From Treponema sp. (GTDB lineage: Bacteria > Spirochaetota > Spirochaetia > Treponematales > Breznakiellaceae), in contig JAIRNB010000254.1 of assembly GCA_031258265.1 (NCBI GenBank), positions 1 through 8,033 of the forward strand: a stretch of DNA of 8,033 bases, given 5' to 3'. Each line of letters starts with the position of its first letter. The stretch's first letter is position 1. Below, piece after piece: positions 1 to 5,863 of the stretch. Made by a program: the position numbers and the translations under genes. The notes below the pieces were generated by a model. That model ran no database searches. It was given only the letters and a program-made list of their open reading frames with translations, and was not told the origin of the DNA.

Positions 1-140
1 ACGGTTTTTGATTCGTCCGCCGGCAGCGGGAAGAACGTTATCTGCGCCCGTCCTACAGGAACTCCGCGCGGAACCTGGATACCAATCAGTCGGTTCTCCG
101 GTATCTCCACGGTTTGTTCAATGGTCGTCGGGTATTTCAT
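1..140 (-). CDS. Small antitoxin-like hypothetical protein, N-terminal part (runs off the left edge)
   Basis: The reading frame opens at an ATG at 140 and stays open for 46 codons to the window edge, so the C-terminus is missing. The peptide begins MKYPTTIEQTVEIPENRL and continues with a stretch containing VPRGVPVGRAQITFFPLP. The alternation of short beta-strand segments with an 'IP..R.I.I.VP..VP.G.A.ITF.P' pattern resembles small proteins found as the first, antitoxin-like gene of toxin-antitoxin pairs (VapB/AbrB-like or DUF-type). That is recollection of a pattern, not a search result. The start is supported by a purine-rich GGAGG/GGGAG stretch just upstream on the minus strand. A possible -10 (TATAGT) lies near 167-172. 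If it is an antitoxin, a toxin gene should follow to the left, outside the window. It could equally be an unrelated small protein. Confidence 0.6.
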   Translation of the reverse strand, partial: MKYPTTIEQTVEIPENRLIGIQVPRGVPVGRAQITFFPLPADESKT

Positions 141-221
141 AGCTCCCTGCCTCCGCTGCATTCAACTATAGTATGAAAGGGGAGAAATTAAAGGCCGAAT
201 GTCGAGTTTCTATGGGCGCAT

Positions 222-287
222 CCCCGCCCCCGCAGGGGGCGGGGACCGGGCTATCGCTGCAATTCCTCAGCCCGCCTGCGGCGGGCT
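222..287. repeat. Two strong GC-rich hairpins
   Basis: The first is a perfect 10-bp stem, CCCCGCCCCC (222-231) with GGGGGCGGGG (235-244), closed by a GCA triloop. The second is an 8-bp stem, AGCCCGCC (269-276) with GGCGGGCT (280-287), with a TGC triloop. They start the hairpin-rich gene-free stretch that continues to about 1100. Neither is followed by a T-run in either direction, so they do not look like simple intrinsic terminators. They share the short-loop design of the hairpins in the neighbouring repeat copies. Confidence 0.6.
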
Positions 288-415
288 TCCGGTATTTCCG
301 CTCTATCCCTCGCGCGAAGAAAGCAAGCGTAGCTTGTATATTAAACCAATGTGGCTTCGCGTAGCGCCTCCGTATGCCCCCAAATTGAAAAATGCGCCTC
401 CGCTTTAGCGGAGGC

Positions 416-640
416 AGTGCGCGCGCGGCACAAACCGCAGGTTTGGGCTGGAACAAAAGCCAGCATTCATGCCATTTTTGGGTACGGCCATCACAGCCAG
501 CCCCGCGGCGCGCCCGCCCGCCTAAAGACGGGCTTGCATGTGGCCGGGATAAATACAGTTGCCCTGCGCCGGGCGGGTGTTACATTTTTTCCTTAACGCG
601 CCCTTACCAGGACGCTTTTACTTCGCCCCCTGCCGGCAGG
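416..640. repeat. Hairpin-rich spacer between repeat copies 1 and 2
   Basis: After the first core copy comes a GC-alternating AGTGCGCGCGCGGC segment. It is followed by a 6-bp hairpin with a GCA loop (CAAACC at 431-436 with GGTTTG at 440-445) and by GGAACAAAAGCCAGCATTCATGCC. The last phrase recurs after copy 3 at about 872-898, where GCCGGCAT (881-888) pairs with ATGCTGGC (891-898). At 516-533 there is a hairpin whose loop reads TTTA on the minus strand, i.e. one word of the family in opposite orientation. From about 540 to 625 I see no clear repeat word and no gene. Confidence 0.5.
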
Positions 641-843
641 CTGTATATTAAACCAATGTGGCTTCGCGTAGCGCCTCCGTATGCCCCCAAATTGAAAAAT
701 ACGCCTCCGCTTTAGCGGAGCCCGCGGCAGGCAAGCGTAGCTTGTTTATTTGACAATGCGGCATGGCTTAGCGCCACCGTATGCCCCCAAATTGGAAAAT
801 GCGCCCCAGCTTTAGCTGGGGCAGTGCGCGCAATGCGCGCGCG

Positions 844-870
844 GCACAACACGCTCTTTGCGTGTTGTGC
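844..870. repeat. Perfect 11-bp stem hairpin
   Basis: GCACAACACGC (844-854) is the exact reverse complement of GCGTGTTGTGC (860-870), with a TCTTT loop. It sits in the tail of repeat copy 3, where copy 1 instead carries the shorter CAAACC-GCA-GGTTTG hairpin at the equivalent place. The position therefore keeps a hairpin while the arm sequence changes completely. Confidence 0.65.
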
Positions 871-1138
871 TGGAACAAAAGCCGGCATTCATGCTGGCCA
901 GTGCGTACAGCCGAAGGCTGTATATTAGATAATGCGCCACCGTATGCCCCCAAATTGAAAAATGCGCCCCAGCTTTAGCTGAGCCCGCAGCAGGCAAGCG
1001 CAGCTTGTTTATTTGACAATGCGGCACGGCTTAGCGCCAGTGATTCCCCAGATATTGAACAAATGCGTCCCAGCTTTAGCTGAGGGCGGCCGCGGCTCAA
1101 ACCGCAAAAAATTAAATATTTGAACAGGCCACTTCCGC

Positions 1139-1167
1139 TTTTACAGCCGCTAATTTTGTGGTATTCT
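1139..1167 (+). promoter_or_regulatory. Possible promoter of the OLD-family gene
   Basis: TTTTAC (1139-1144) and TATTCT (1162-1167) are 17 bases apart in the A/T-richer stretch between the last repeat copy and the gene, about 50 bases before the start codon. Both boxes are weak matches to the sigma-70 consensus, and other placements are possible nearby (for example TTGAAC near 1119). This is inference from position and composition. Confidence 0.3.
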
Positions 1168-1219
1168 TGCTTTAAGAAGAGGCAGAACAGCCCGGTTTGG
1201 ATTGAATCGGAGGTTTATA

Positions 1220-1441
1220 ATGGCGATGCTCCATTATGTGGAAATCGAAAATTTTAAAACTTTTTCACATACAATACACGTAGAGTTAAGCCATCCGGCG
1301 GTTATCATTGGCCCCAACAACTCCGGAAAAACCAGCGTCATTCAAGCTTTATCACTTTGGGACAGGGGCGTTAAATCATGGTATGAAAAAAGGGAGAAGC
1401 CAATTCCACTAAAGAACGGGAACGCTACGGCGCCGGCATAA
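1220..1441 (+). CDS. OLD-family ATPase/nuclease, N-terminal piece (Walker A), cut short by a frameshift
   Basis: The piece starts MAMLHYVEIENFKTF, the usual opening of SMC/RecF/OLD-type ATPases, where the first strand leads into an 'ENFK.F' turn. Walker A is GPNNSGKTS at residues 31-39. The ATG at 1220 is preferred because CGGAGG (1208-1213) lies 6 bases upstream; an earlier in-frame TTG at 1202 lies before this Shine-Dalgarno and is unlikely. After about residue 57 (..SWYEK) the frame runs 18 further codons of non-family sequence to TAA at 1439-1441. The -1 frame continues with KKGEANS..., then INRLNILEVPV, which joins smoothly to the downstream piece. The two pieces are therefore one gene (about 602 residues if restored), close to the usual length of OLD proteins. 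Alone, this piece has Walker A but no Walker B and cannot be an active ATPase. Confidence 0.8.
   Translation: MAMLHYVEIENFKTFSHTIHVELSHPAVIIGPNNSGKTSVIQALSLWDRGVKSWYEKREKPIPLKNGNATAPA
1386..1394 (+). other. Frameshift site: run of six A followed by three G
   Basis: Reading frame 2 is family-like up to this run and frame 1 is family-like immediately after it. One more A (seven instead of six) would give TAT GAA AAA AAG GGA GAA, i.e. YEKKGE, and fuse the two pieces into one continuous ORF. The run could be a real deletion, a contingency (phase-variable) tract, a sequencing error, or a -1 ribosomal slip site. The zero-frame codons AAA AGG do not make the classic A_AAA_AAG heptamer, which argues against efficient programmed slippage. 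Confidence 0.7.
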
Positions 1442-1530
1442 ACCGTCTGAATATACTGGAAGTCCCGGTAGCCGAAACCCGTTTCCTTTGGAACAAAACC
1501 CGGGTTAGGCAAAAGAACGAATTTGTAAAA

Positions 1531-3027
1531 ATGCGGATAACCATCGGCCTTGAGTTCAAAGGAAAAGTAACCGATTGCCCTTTTGTATTTACCTATAGAG
1601 ACCCGGAGGTTATTTACAGCGCCCCGGATGCGGCAATTATGAAAGACCCGGAATTGATTCAATACGCATCGAGTCTGCAGTTTCATCTTTTGTACCCCAT
1701 GTCCGGTATTGAAACCGAAGAGACGCTTTTTCAGGACGGGTGGATTAAAACGCTGCTGGGACAGGGGCAGACCGCCCAGGTTTTGCGGAATATTTGCTAT
1801 AAAGTTGCGGAAAACGACAAGAATAACAATACCGGAGACTGGGATAAAATCGTGGAATTTATGCAGCGTCTTTTTTTGGTCAGAATAAACAAACCGGAGT
1901 TTATCGAAAGCAGGGCCAAATTGCTTGTTACCTACAGACCAAATAATATGTCCACGGATCTTGACATTTCCCTCGCCGGAAGGGGTTTGCAGCAGGTTCT
2001 GCTTATCCTTTCATATATTTATTGGCATAAAAATTCGGTTATCCTTATAGACGAACCCGATGCGCACCTGGAAATTCTGCGGCAGCGGCAAATTTACGCC
2101 TTATTAAAAACGGCCGCCCGGGAAAACGGATCCCAGGTGATTATCGCCACACATTCGGAGGCCATATTGGATGACGCGGTAGACACTAATTTAACTCTCC
2201 TCCTCCTTGACGGGACCGTCGATAATATTGGGGATAAAAAGGATGTACGTAATACCCTTAGGACCTATGGAATTGAACATTATTACAAAGCCAGGGTACA
2301 TCCAAGGATATTTTATATCGAAGGCAGCACCGACATTGAAATACTGCGCCGGCTGGCAGTTTTACTGGGCCATAAAAAAGCGGAAAAGGTTTTGAACGAC
2401 AGGTTAAATCTCTACTATACCCAAAATATCGATCCGGAAGACAGCATTGAAAACCAACTGGATCGCGCCGGCGGGGCGTTCAACAGGAATCATCTTTCTC
2501 ACTTTGGAGCGTTAAAGGCCTTTGTTCCCGAATTAAAGGGTTTTGCGCTGTTTGATAATGACGGCAATAACCGGCATGACATTATTACCGATTCTATCGC
2601 AACGGTATTTTGGAAAGAGTATGAGATTGAGAATTATTTTGTCAGCCCGGATGTATTGACGGAGTTTGTTAAGGATCACTACAAAAACGAAGAACAGGAT
2701 CTCTTTGCCCATGACGATATAGAAATTTTTGATCGTTCTTTGCGTGAAGTTTTGTTGTCCTCGGTTTTTAACGGCAGCGATGAAATTTTAGAGCAGTATT
2801 CCAGGGGAAGCGGAGACGTAAAGCGGTTTATGCTGCGGAATGTGAAGATGAGCGAAATTGCGGAAACGGTTTTCCGCCTTTACGCGGAAAAAATGGATCA
2901 ACCCATGCTGCTTACCAAGGGAGAATTCTACCGTCTTGTGCCCTTCTGCCCCAGGGAGGCGGTACCCCGGGAAGTAACCGAAAAATTGGATCTCCTCGCC
3001 GCCCGCCTGGAGTACCCCGGCCCCTGA
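1531..3027 (+). CDS. OLD-family ATP-dependent nuclease, C-terminal piece (ABC signature, Walker B, TOPRIM)
   Basis: This carries the rest of the gene begun at 1220; residue numbers are for the restored 602-residue protein. Coding sequence without stops in this frame begins by about 1387, and the ATG at 1531 is only the first in-frame ATG, with no Shine-Dalgarno, so it is probably not a true start. Motifs in order: ABC signature SLAGRGLQQ (from 251); Walker B VILIDEPDAHLE with D278/E279; switch histidine ATHSE (H312); then a TOPRIM domain with the acidic loop IEGSTDIE (E368, D372) and the metal-binding FDNDG (D446, D448); then KEYEIENYF and a helical C-terminal tail. The order ABC ATPase then TOPRIM is that of OLD proteins, which are metal-dependent DNA nucleases coupled to an ATPase and often used in phage defence (P2 OLD, GajA of Gabija, retron Eco8 effector). 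No helicase, reverse transcriptase or other partner gene is in the window, so the system type is open. Codons are clearly richer in A/T than in the GH31 genes, which suggests transfer. Confidence 0.85.
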   Translation: MRITIGLEFKGKVTDCPFVFTYRDPEVIYSAPDAAIMKDPELIQYASSLQFHLLYPMSGIETEETLFQDGWIKTLLGQGQTAQVLRNICYKVAENDKNNNTGDWDKIVEFMQRLFLVRINKPEFIESRAKLLVTYRPNNMSTDLDISLAGRGLQQVLLILSYIYWHKNSVILIDEPDAHLEILRQRQIYALLKTAARENGSQVIIATHSEAILDDAVDTNLTLLLLDGTVDNIGDKKDVRNTLRTYGIEHYYKARVHPRIFYIEGSTDIEILRRLAVLLGHKKAEKVLNDRLNLYYTQNIDPEDSIENQLDRAGGAFNRNHLSHFGALKAFVPELKGFALFDNDGNNRHDIITDSIATVFWKEYEIENYFVSPDVLTEFVKDHYKNEEQDLFAHDDIEIFDRSLREVLLSSVFNGSDEILEQYSRGSGDVKRFMLRNVKMSEIAETVFRLYAEKMDQPMLLTKGEFYRLVPFCPREAVPREVTEKLDLLAARLEYPGP

Positions 3028-3247
3028 ACCGGGCTTTAAACCAGGGTTCCCGGTATTCCGGGGGATTTAGGGCCGGCCGGTTTCCCTGGCCGGACGGAGC
3101 CGGCGGACTGGCGGCTGACCCCCCGCCGGGCCGGGGCCGTCCGCCGCGCCAATGGGCGCTTCCATGGGGGAGGGGGGGCAGCGGAGAAGACCGCAGGGAC
3201 AAAGCCGCAGGGTTTGACACGAGGACTGCGCAGCGAGGGGGGGCCAA
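3028..3247. other. GC-rich gene-free spacer after the OLD gene
   Basis: I see no credible gene here. The stretch has homopolymeric G and C runs (around 3119-3125 and 3168-3178) and several inverted words. One is CCGGCC...GGCCGG around 3073-3094, which could form a 6-bp stem but has no T-run behind it. Open frames on the minus strand through this stretch continue into the repeat and into the end of the OLD gene and have arbitrary composition. The base composition is far more G/C-rich than the gene it follows. Confidence 0.5.
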
Positions 3248-3488
3248 GATGAACAGCCGTAAGGCTGTACATTGGATAGTGCGGCACGGCCTAGCGCCAA
3301 TAAATGCCCCAAAATTGAAAAATGCGGCCAAGCTTTAGCTTTAGCCCGCGGCAAGCAAGCGCAGCTTGTTTATCTGACAATGCGGCATGGCTTAGCGCCA
3401 GAAAATATCCCCAAATTGAATAAATGCGCCCCAGCTTTAGCTGGGGCAGTGCGCGCAGGGCGCGCGCCGAGATGAACAGCCGCAAGGC
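3248..3488 (+). repeat. Downstream repeat unit (two core copies), same family and orientation as upstream
   Basis: The unit opens with GATGAACAGCCGTAAGGC (3248-3265) and the same 18 bases recur with one change (C for T) at 3471-3488, 223 bases later. Inside are two core copies about 100 bases apart. The first (from about 3304) has the short AAGC-TTTA-GCTT stem (3330-3341) and goes on to AGCCCGCGGCAAGC. The second (from about 3405) has GCCCCAGCTTTAGCTGGGGC (3428-3447), followed by AGTGCGCGC. Small hairpins precede each copy: ACAGCC-GTAA-GGCTGT (3253-3268) and CAAGC-GCA-GCTTG (3356-3368). This matches the dimer arrangement of copies 2-3 and 4-5 upstream of the OLD gene. Confidence 0.75.
3408..3447 (-). 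terminator. Possible terminator of the GH31 operon (repeat hairpin read on the minus strand)
   Basis: On the minus strand this repeat copy reads as an 8-bp GC-rich stem (GCCCCAGC-TAAA-GCTGGGGC), then GCATTTATTCAATTT. It lies about 100 bases after the yicI stop codon. The T-rich tail is interrupted, so termination would be imperfect. No better terminator is visible between the stop codon and the repeat. Inference only. Confidence 0.3.
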
Positions 3489-3545
3489 CCGGATCGCCAT
3501 TCCCAGCCTTTGAAACCCCTGCGCCCCCCCCTTAACTTACTAATA

Positions 3546-5852
3546 CTAACCCACGTTTACCAAAAGTCCCTCCGGGGTATCCTGGGAGGCGGTCCCCCCT
3601 TCTATGACCACAGTGGCGCTGTGGACCCCCCGGAGCAGCAGCGTCCAGGGTTTTGCCGCCCCTTCGTTCCGCGCAGTATAGGTGTGTCCCCCGCGGCTTA
3701 TGGTGAAGAGGCTTTCCCGGCTGCCGGAAATATCGTAGAGCGGCACGCTGAGGCTTTGGCCGTCGGCCAGGGCGAATACCTGGAAGCTGATCCCGTCGGC
3801 GTAGTCGTAGTCCGGCCTTGTCTTGTTGTTTCCCAGGGGGATAACGGAGTTGGGCCGGGCCAGGAGGGGAAGGCTAAAGTAACCGTGGCGCTCCCTGCGC
3901 CAGCCCCCTTCCACGATTTCGCCGCTGAGGATGTTGGTCCATCTGCCCTGGGGAACGTAGTAGCTCAGCTCCCCGTCCGGGCTAAAGAGGGGCGCGGCTA
4001 AAAGAGAATCCCCCAGCATGTACTGGCGGTCCAAATAGGCGCAGCCGGGGTCCTGGGGGAATTCGAGGATCATGGCCCGCAGCAGGGGGAGGCCCCGGGT
4101 GTGGGATTCCACCGCCTTGGCCCAGAGGTAGGGCATGAGGCGGCACTTGAGTTCGGTAAAAAAGCGGAGTACATCGCTGGCCTCGTCATCGAAGTTCCAG
4201 GGTACCCGGTAAGTTTGATTGCCGTGGAGCCGGCTATGGGAGGAAAGGAGGCCGAAGGCGCACCAGCGTTTAAAGAGGTCCGCCGTGGCGGTGCTTTCAA
4301 AGCCGCTGATGTCGTGGCTCCAGAAGCCGAATCCCGCGAGGGCCAGGGAAAGTCCCCCCCGCAGGGTTTCCGCCATGGACTCGTAGGTGGCCGCGCAGTC
4401 CCCGCCCCAGTGCAGGGGGAAGCGCTGGCCCCCCACGGTGGCGGAACGGGCAAAGACCACGGCCTCCCCCTTCCCCCGTTCCTGTTCCAGCAGTTCAAAC
4501 ACCGTTTTGTTGTAAAGCTGGGTGTAGTAATTGTGCATCCCCTGGGGGTCCGCGCCGTTATAATAAACCACGTCCACCGGTATCCGCTCCCCAAAGTCGG
4601 TTTTAAAGCAGTCCACCCCCATGTCAAGAAGCCCTTTGAGTTTTCCCGCAAACCATGCCGCCGCGGCGGGGTTGGTGAAATCCACCAGGCCCATCCCCGG
4701 CTGCCAGCGGTCCCACTGCCATACATCGCCGTTGGGCCGTTTGACCAGGTAGCCCTTTGCCATGCCTTCGTCAAAGAGGGGGGATTTCTGGGCCACGTAG
4801 GGGTTGATCCACACGCAGATCTTCAGCCCCCGGTCGTGGAGCCGCCGTAGTATGGCCGCCGGTTCGGGGAACTGTTCTTTGTCCCACTCAAAATCCACCC
4901 ATTGGCAGCCCTTCATCCAGAAGCAGTCAAAATGGAATACATGGAGGGGTATCTTCCGCTCCTCCATGCCGCCGACAAAATGGGTAACGGTTTTTTCATC
5001 GTAATCGGTGGTAAAGGATGTGGAAAGCCAAAGCCCGAAGGACCATGCCGGGGGCAGGGCGGGCCGGCCCGTGAGGGCGGTATAATTAACGATCACCTCT
5101 TTCAGACTGTCCCCACCGATGATGTAGTAGTCGATCTCTTCGCCGGCTGCGGAAAACTGTACCGCGCTTACCACCTCGCTACCGATCTCGAAAGAAACCC
5201 TGCCGGGGCTGTTTACCAGGACCCCATAGCCGCCGCTGGAAAGGTAAAAGGGGATGTTCTTGTAAGCCTGCTCGCTGGCGGTCCCCCCGTCTTCGTTCCA
5301 AATATCCACCGCCTGGCCGTTTTTCACAAAGGGGGTAAAGCGTTCCCCCAGCCCGTAGATTGTCTCCCCCACGGCGATATTAAGGTACTGGACCATGTAG
5401 GCCCCCTCTCCCTCAACGCTGAAGTGGCCGCTGTTCCGCCCGTTGATCGAAGTGAGGGCCCTGCCGCCCCGACAGAAGGCAACCCCCCAGGAATCCTTTT
5501 CCGCGCTGAGCTTTAGGGCTCCCTGATCTTTTCCCGCCCGCAGGGTCCAGGATGAGGGCCCCTCTTCAATGGCGGTATGATCCGCCCTGTCCGCGGGTAT
5601 TTGGAAGGCGGGGCCCCTCCGCAGGGCGCCCTTGTGGTGGTACATCCTGACGCGGATCACATCGGGCAAGGGGGAGGAAAAAACCGTGGTGATAAGGGGG
5701 ATTCCCAGGACCCGCTCGCCGGGGCGGAAAAGCCGGTGGCTGGTTGTCCACAGCGAAAGGGCCCCCTCCGCGGCATTGCTGTCGATATTGCTCCACAGGT
5801 TAAGGGGCCGCACTCCCTTTCTAATTTCCCAATAGCCATCCCTGAATTTCAT
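3546..5852 (-). CDS. yicI: Alpha-xylosidase, glycoside hydrolase family 31 (YicI type)
   Basis: The 768-residue protein is collinear with E. coli YicI (772 residues), which removes alpha-1,6-linked xylose from the non-reducing end of isoprimeverose and xyloglucan oligosaccharides by a retaining mechanism. An N-terminal beta-sandwich (about 1-255) precedes the catalytic barrel (about 260-600) and C-terminal beta domains. The nucleophile is D419 in CFKTDFGERIP and the acid/base is D485 in HWGGDC, each three residues on from D416 and D482 of YicI. The residues I recall as shaping xyloside specificity are also present at the same offset: F280, C310, F311, W348 and K417. FWSHDISGFES and KRWCAFGLLSSHSRLHG are further family landmarks. 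There is no signal peptide, so the enzyme is cytoplasmic. The start at 5852 has AGGAG (minus strand of 5859-5863) six bases upstream. It is the second gene of a two-gene operon, nine bases after the upstream GH31 gene. Confidence 0.95.
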   Translation of the reverse strand: MKFRDGYWEIRKGVRPLNLWSNIDSNAAEGALSLWTTSHRLFRPGERVLGIPLITTVFSSPLPDVIRVRMYHHKGALRRGPAFQIPADRADHTAIEEGPSSWTLRAGKDQGALKLSAEKDSWGVAFCRGGRALTSINGRNSGHFSVEGEGAYMVQYLNIAVGETIYGLGERFTPFVKNGQAVDIWNEDGGTASEQAYKNIPFYLSSGGYGVLVNSPGRVSFEIGSEVVSAVQFSAAGEEIDYYIIGGDSLKEVIVNYTALTGRPALPPAWSFGLWLSTSFTTDYDEKTVTHFVGGMEERKIPLHVFHFDCFWMKGCQWVDFEWDKEQFPEPAAILRRLHDRGLKICVWINPYVAQKSPLFDEGMAKGYLVKRPNGDVWQWDRWQPGMGLVDFTNPAAAAWFAGKLKGLLDMGVDCFKTDFGERIPVDVVYYNGADPQGMHNYYTQLYNKTVFELLEQERGKGEAVVFARSATVGGQRFPLHWGGDCAATYESMAETLRGGLSLALAGFGFWSHDISGFESTATADLFKRWCAFGLLSSHSRLHGNQTYRVPWNFDDEASDVLRFFTELKCRLMPYLWAKAVESHTRGLPLLRAMILEFPQDPGCAYLDRQYMLGDSLLAAPLFSPDGELSYYVPQGRWTNILSGEIVEGGWRRERHGYFSLPLLARPNSVIPLGNNKTRPDYDYADGISFQVFALADGQSLSVPLYDISGSRESLFTISRGGHTYTARNEGAAKPWTLLLRGVHSATVVIEGGTASQDTPEGLLVNVG

Positions 5853-5858
5853 GATAAA

Positions 5859-5863
5859 CTCCT
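5859..5863 (-). promoter_or_regulatory. Shine-Dalgarno of yicI overlapping the upstream stop codon
   Basis: On the minus strand the sequence is TTTTAGGAGTTTATCATG: the TAG that ends the upstream GH31 gene (5864-5862) is part of the TAGGAG ribosome-binding site, six bases from the ATG. This arrangement favours translational coupling and balanced production of the two enzymes. Confidence 0.75.

Larger units (their letters stand above)
324..1087 (+). repeat. Upstream array of modular hairpin repeats (five core copies)
   Basis: This gene-free stretch holds five copies of a core, GCCCCCAAATTGAAAAATGCG, each followed by a hairpin with a TTTA loop. Cores begin near 376, 683, 783, 946 and 1043; the last is degenerate. 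Each core is preceded by a segment of the form TATATTAAACCAATG or TTTATTTGACAATGCGGC, then GGCTTAGCGCC or a variant, and before that a small hairpin (CAAGC-GTA-GCTTG, CAAGC-GCA-GCTTG or CAGCC-GAA-GGCTG). After the TTTA hairpin, copies go one of two ways: to CCCGC.GCAGGCAAGC (copies 2 and 4) or to AGTGCGCGC (copies 1 and 3). Positions 335-413 and 642-720 match over 79 bases with one difference. Copies pair up at about 100-base spacing (2-3 and 4-5). No transposase or other ORF of credible composition is inside. The family name is unknown to me. Confidence 0.8.

Noticed and set aside
569..593. Plus-strand intrinsic terminator (GCCC...GGGC then T6)
   Set aside because: The stem is only about 4 bp and the T-run starts well after it; no gene ends upstream on this strand.
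166..1027. Short open frames in the repeat array on both strands, with recurring peptides such as RIFQFGG
   Set aside because: The recurrence comes from the DNA repeat itself. Different copies are read in different frames, and start sites and lengths are not conserved.
324..1087. CRISPR array
   Set aside because: Copies are unevenly spaced (about 100, 160 and 307 bases), differ in sequence, and the material between them is itself repeated. There are no cas genes.
1386..1392. Programmed -1 frameshift of the A_AAA_AAG type
   Set aside because: In the zero frame the codons are GAA AAA AGG, so the run is one base out of register for the classic heptamer. I also saw no clear Shine-Dalgarno-like stimulator placed before it. 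It is kept only as a weak alternative to an indel.
2912..3354. Minus-strand open frames of 83 to 139 codons in the spacer after the OLD gene
   Set aside because: They overlap the OLD gene end and the repeat, are dominated by Pro, Ala, Arg and Gly, and three overlapping frames are open at once, as is usual in GC-rich non-coding DNA.
324..3488. Integron attC cassette array or insertion sequence
   Set aside because: I see no attC R'/R'' core sites, no integrase and no transposase gene. The hairpins are many and short rather than one long imperfect stem per cassette.
3510..4850. Plus-strand open frames of 163 and 249 codons opposite yicI
   Set aside because: Same reasons: they are shadows of the YicI reading frame with low-complexity composition and no ribosome-binding site.
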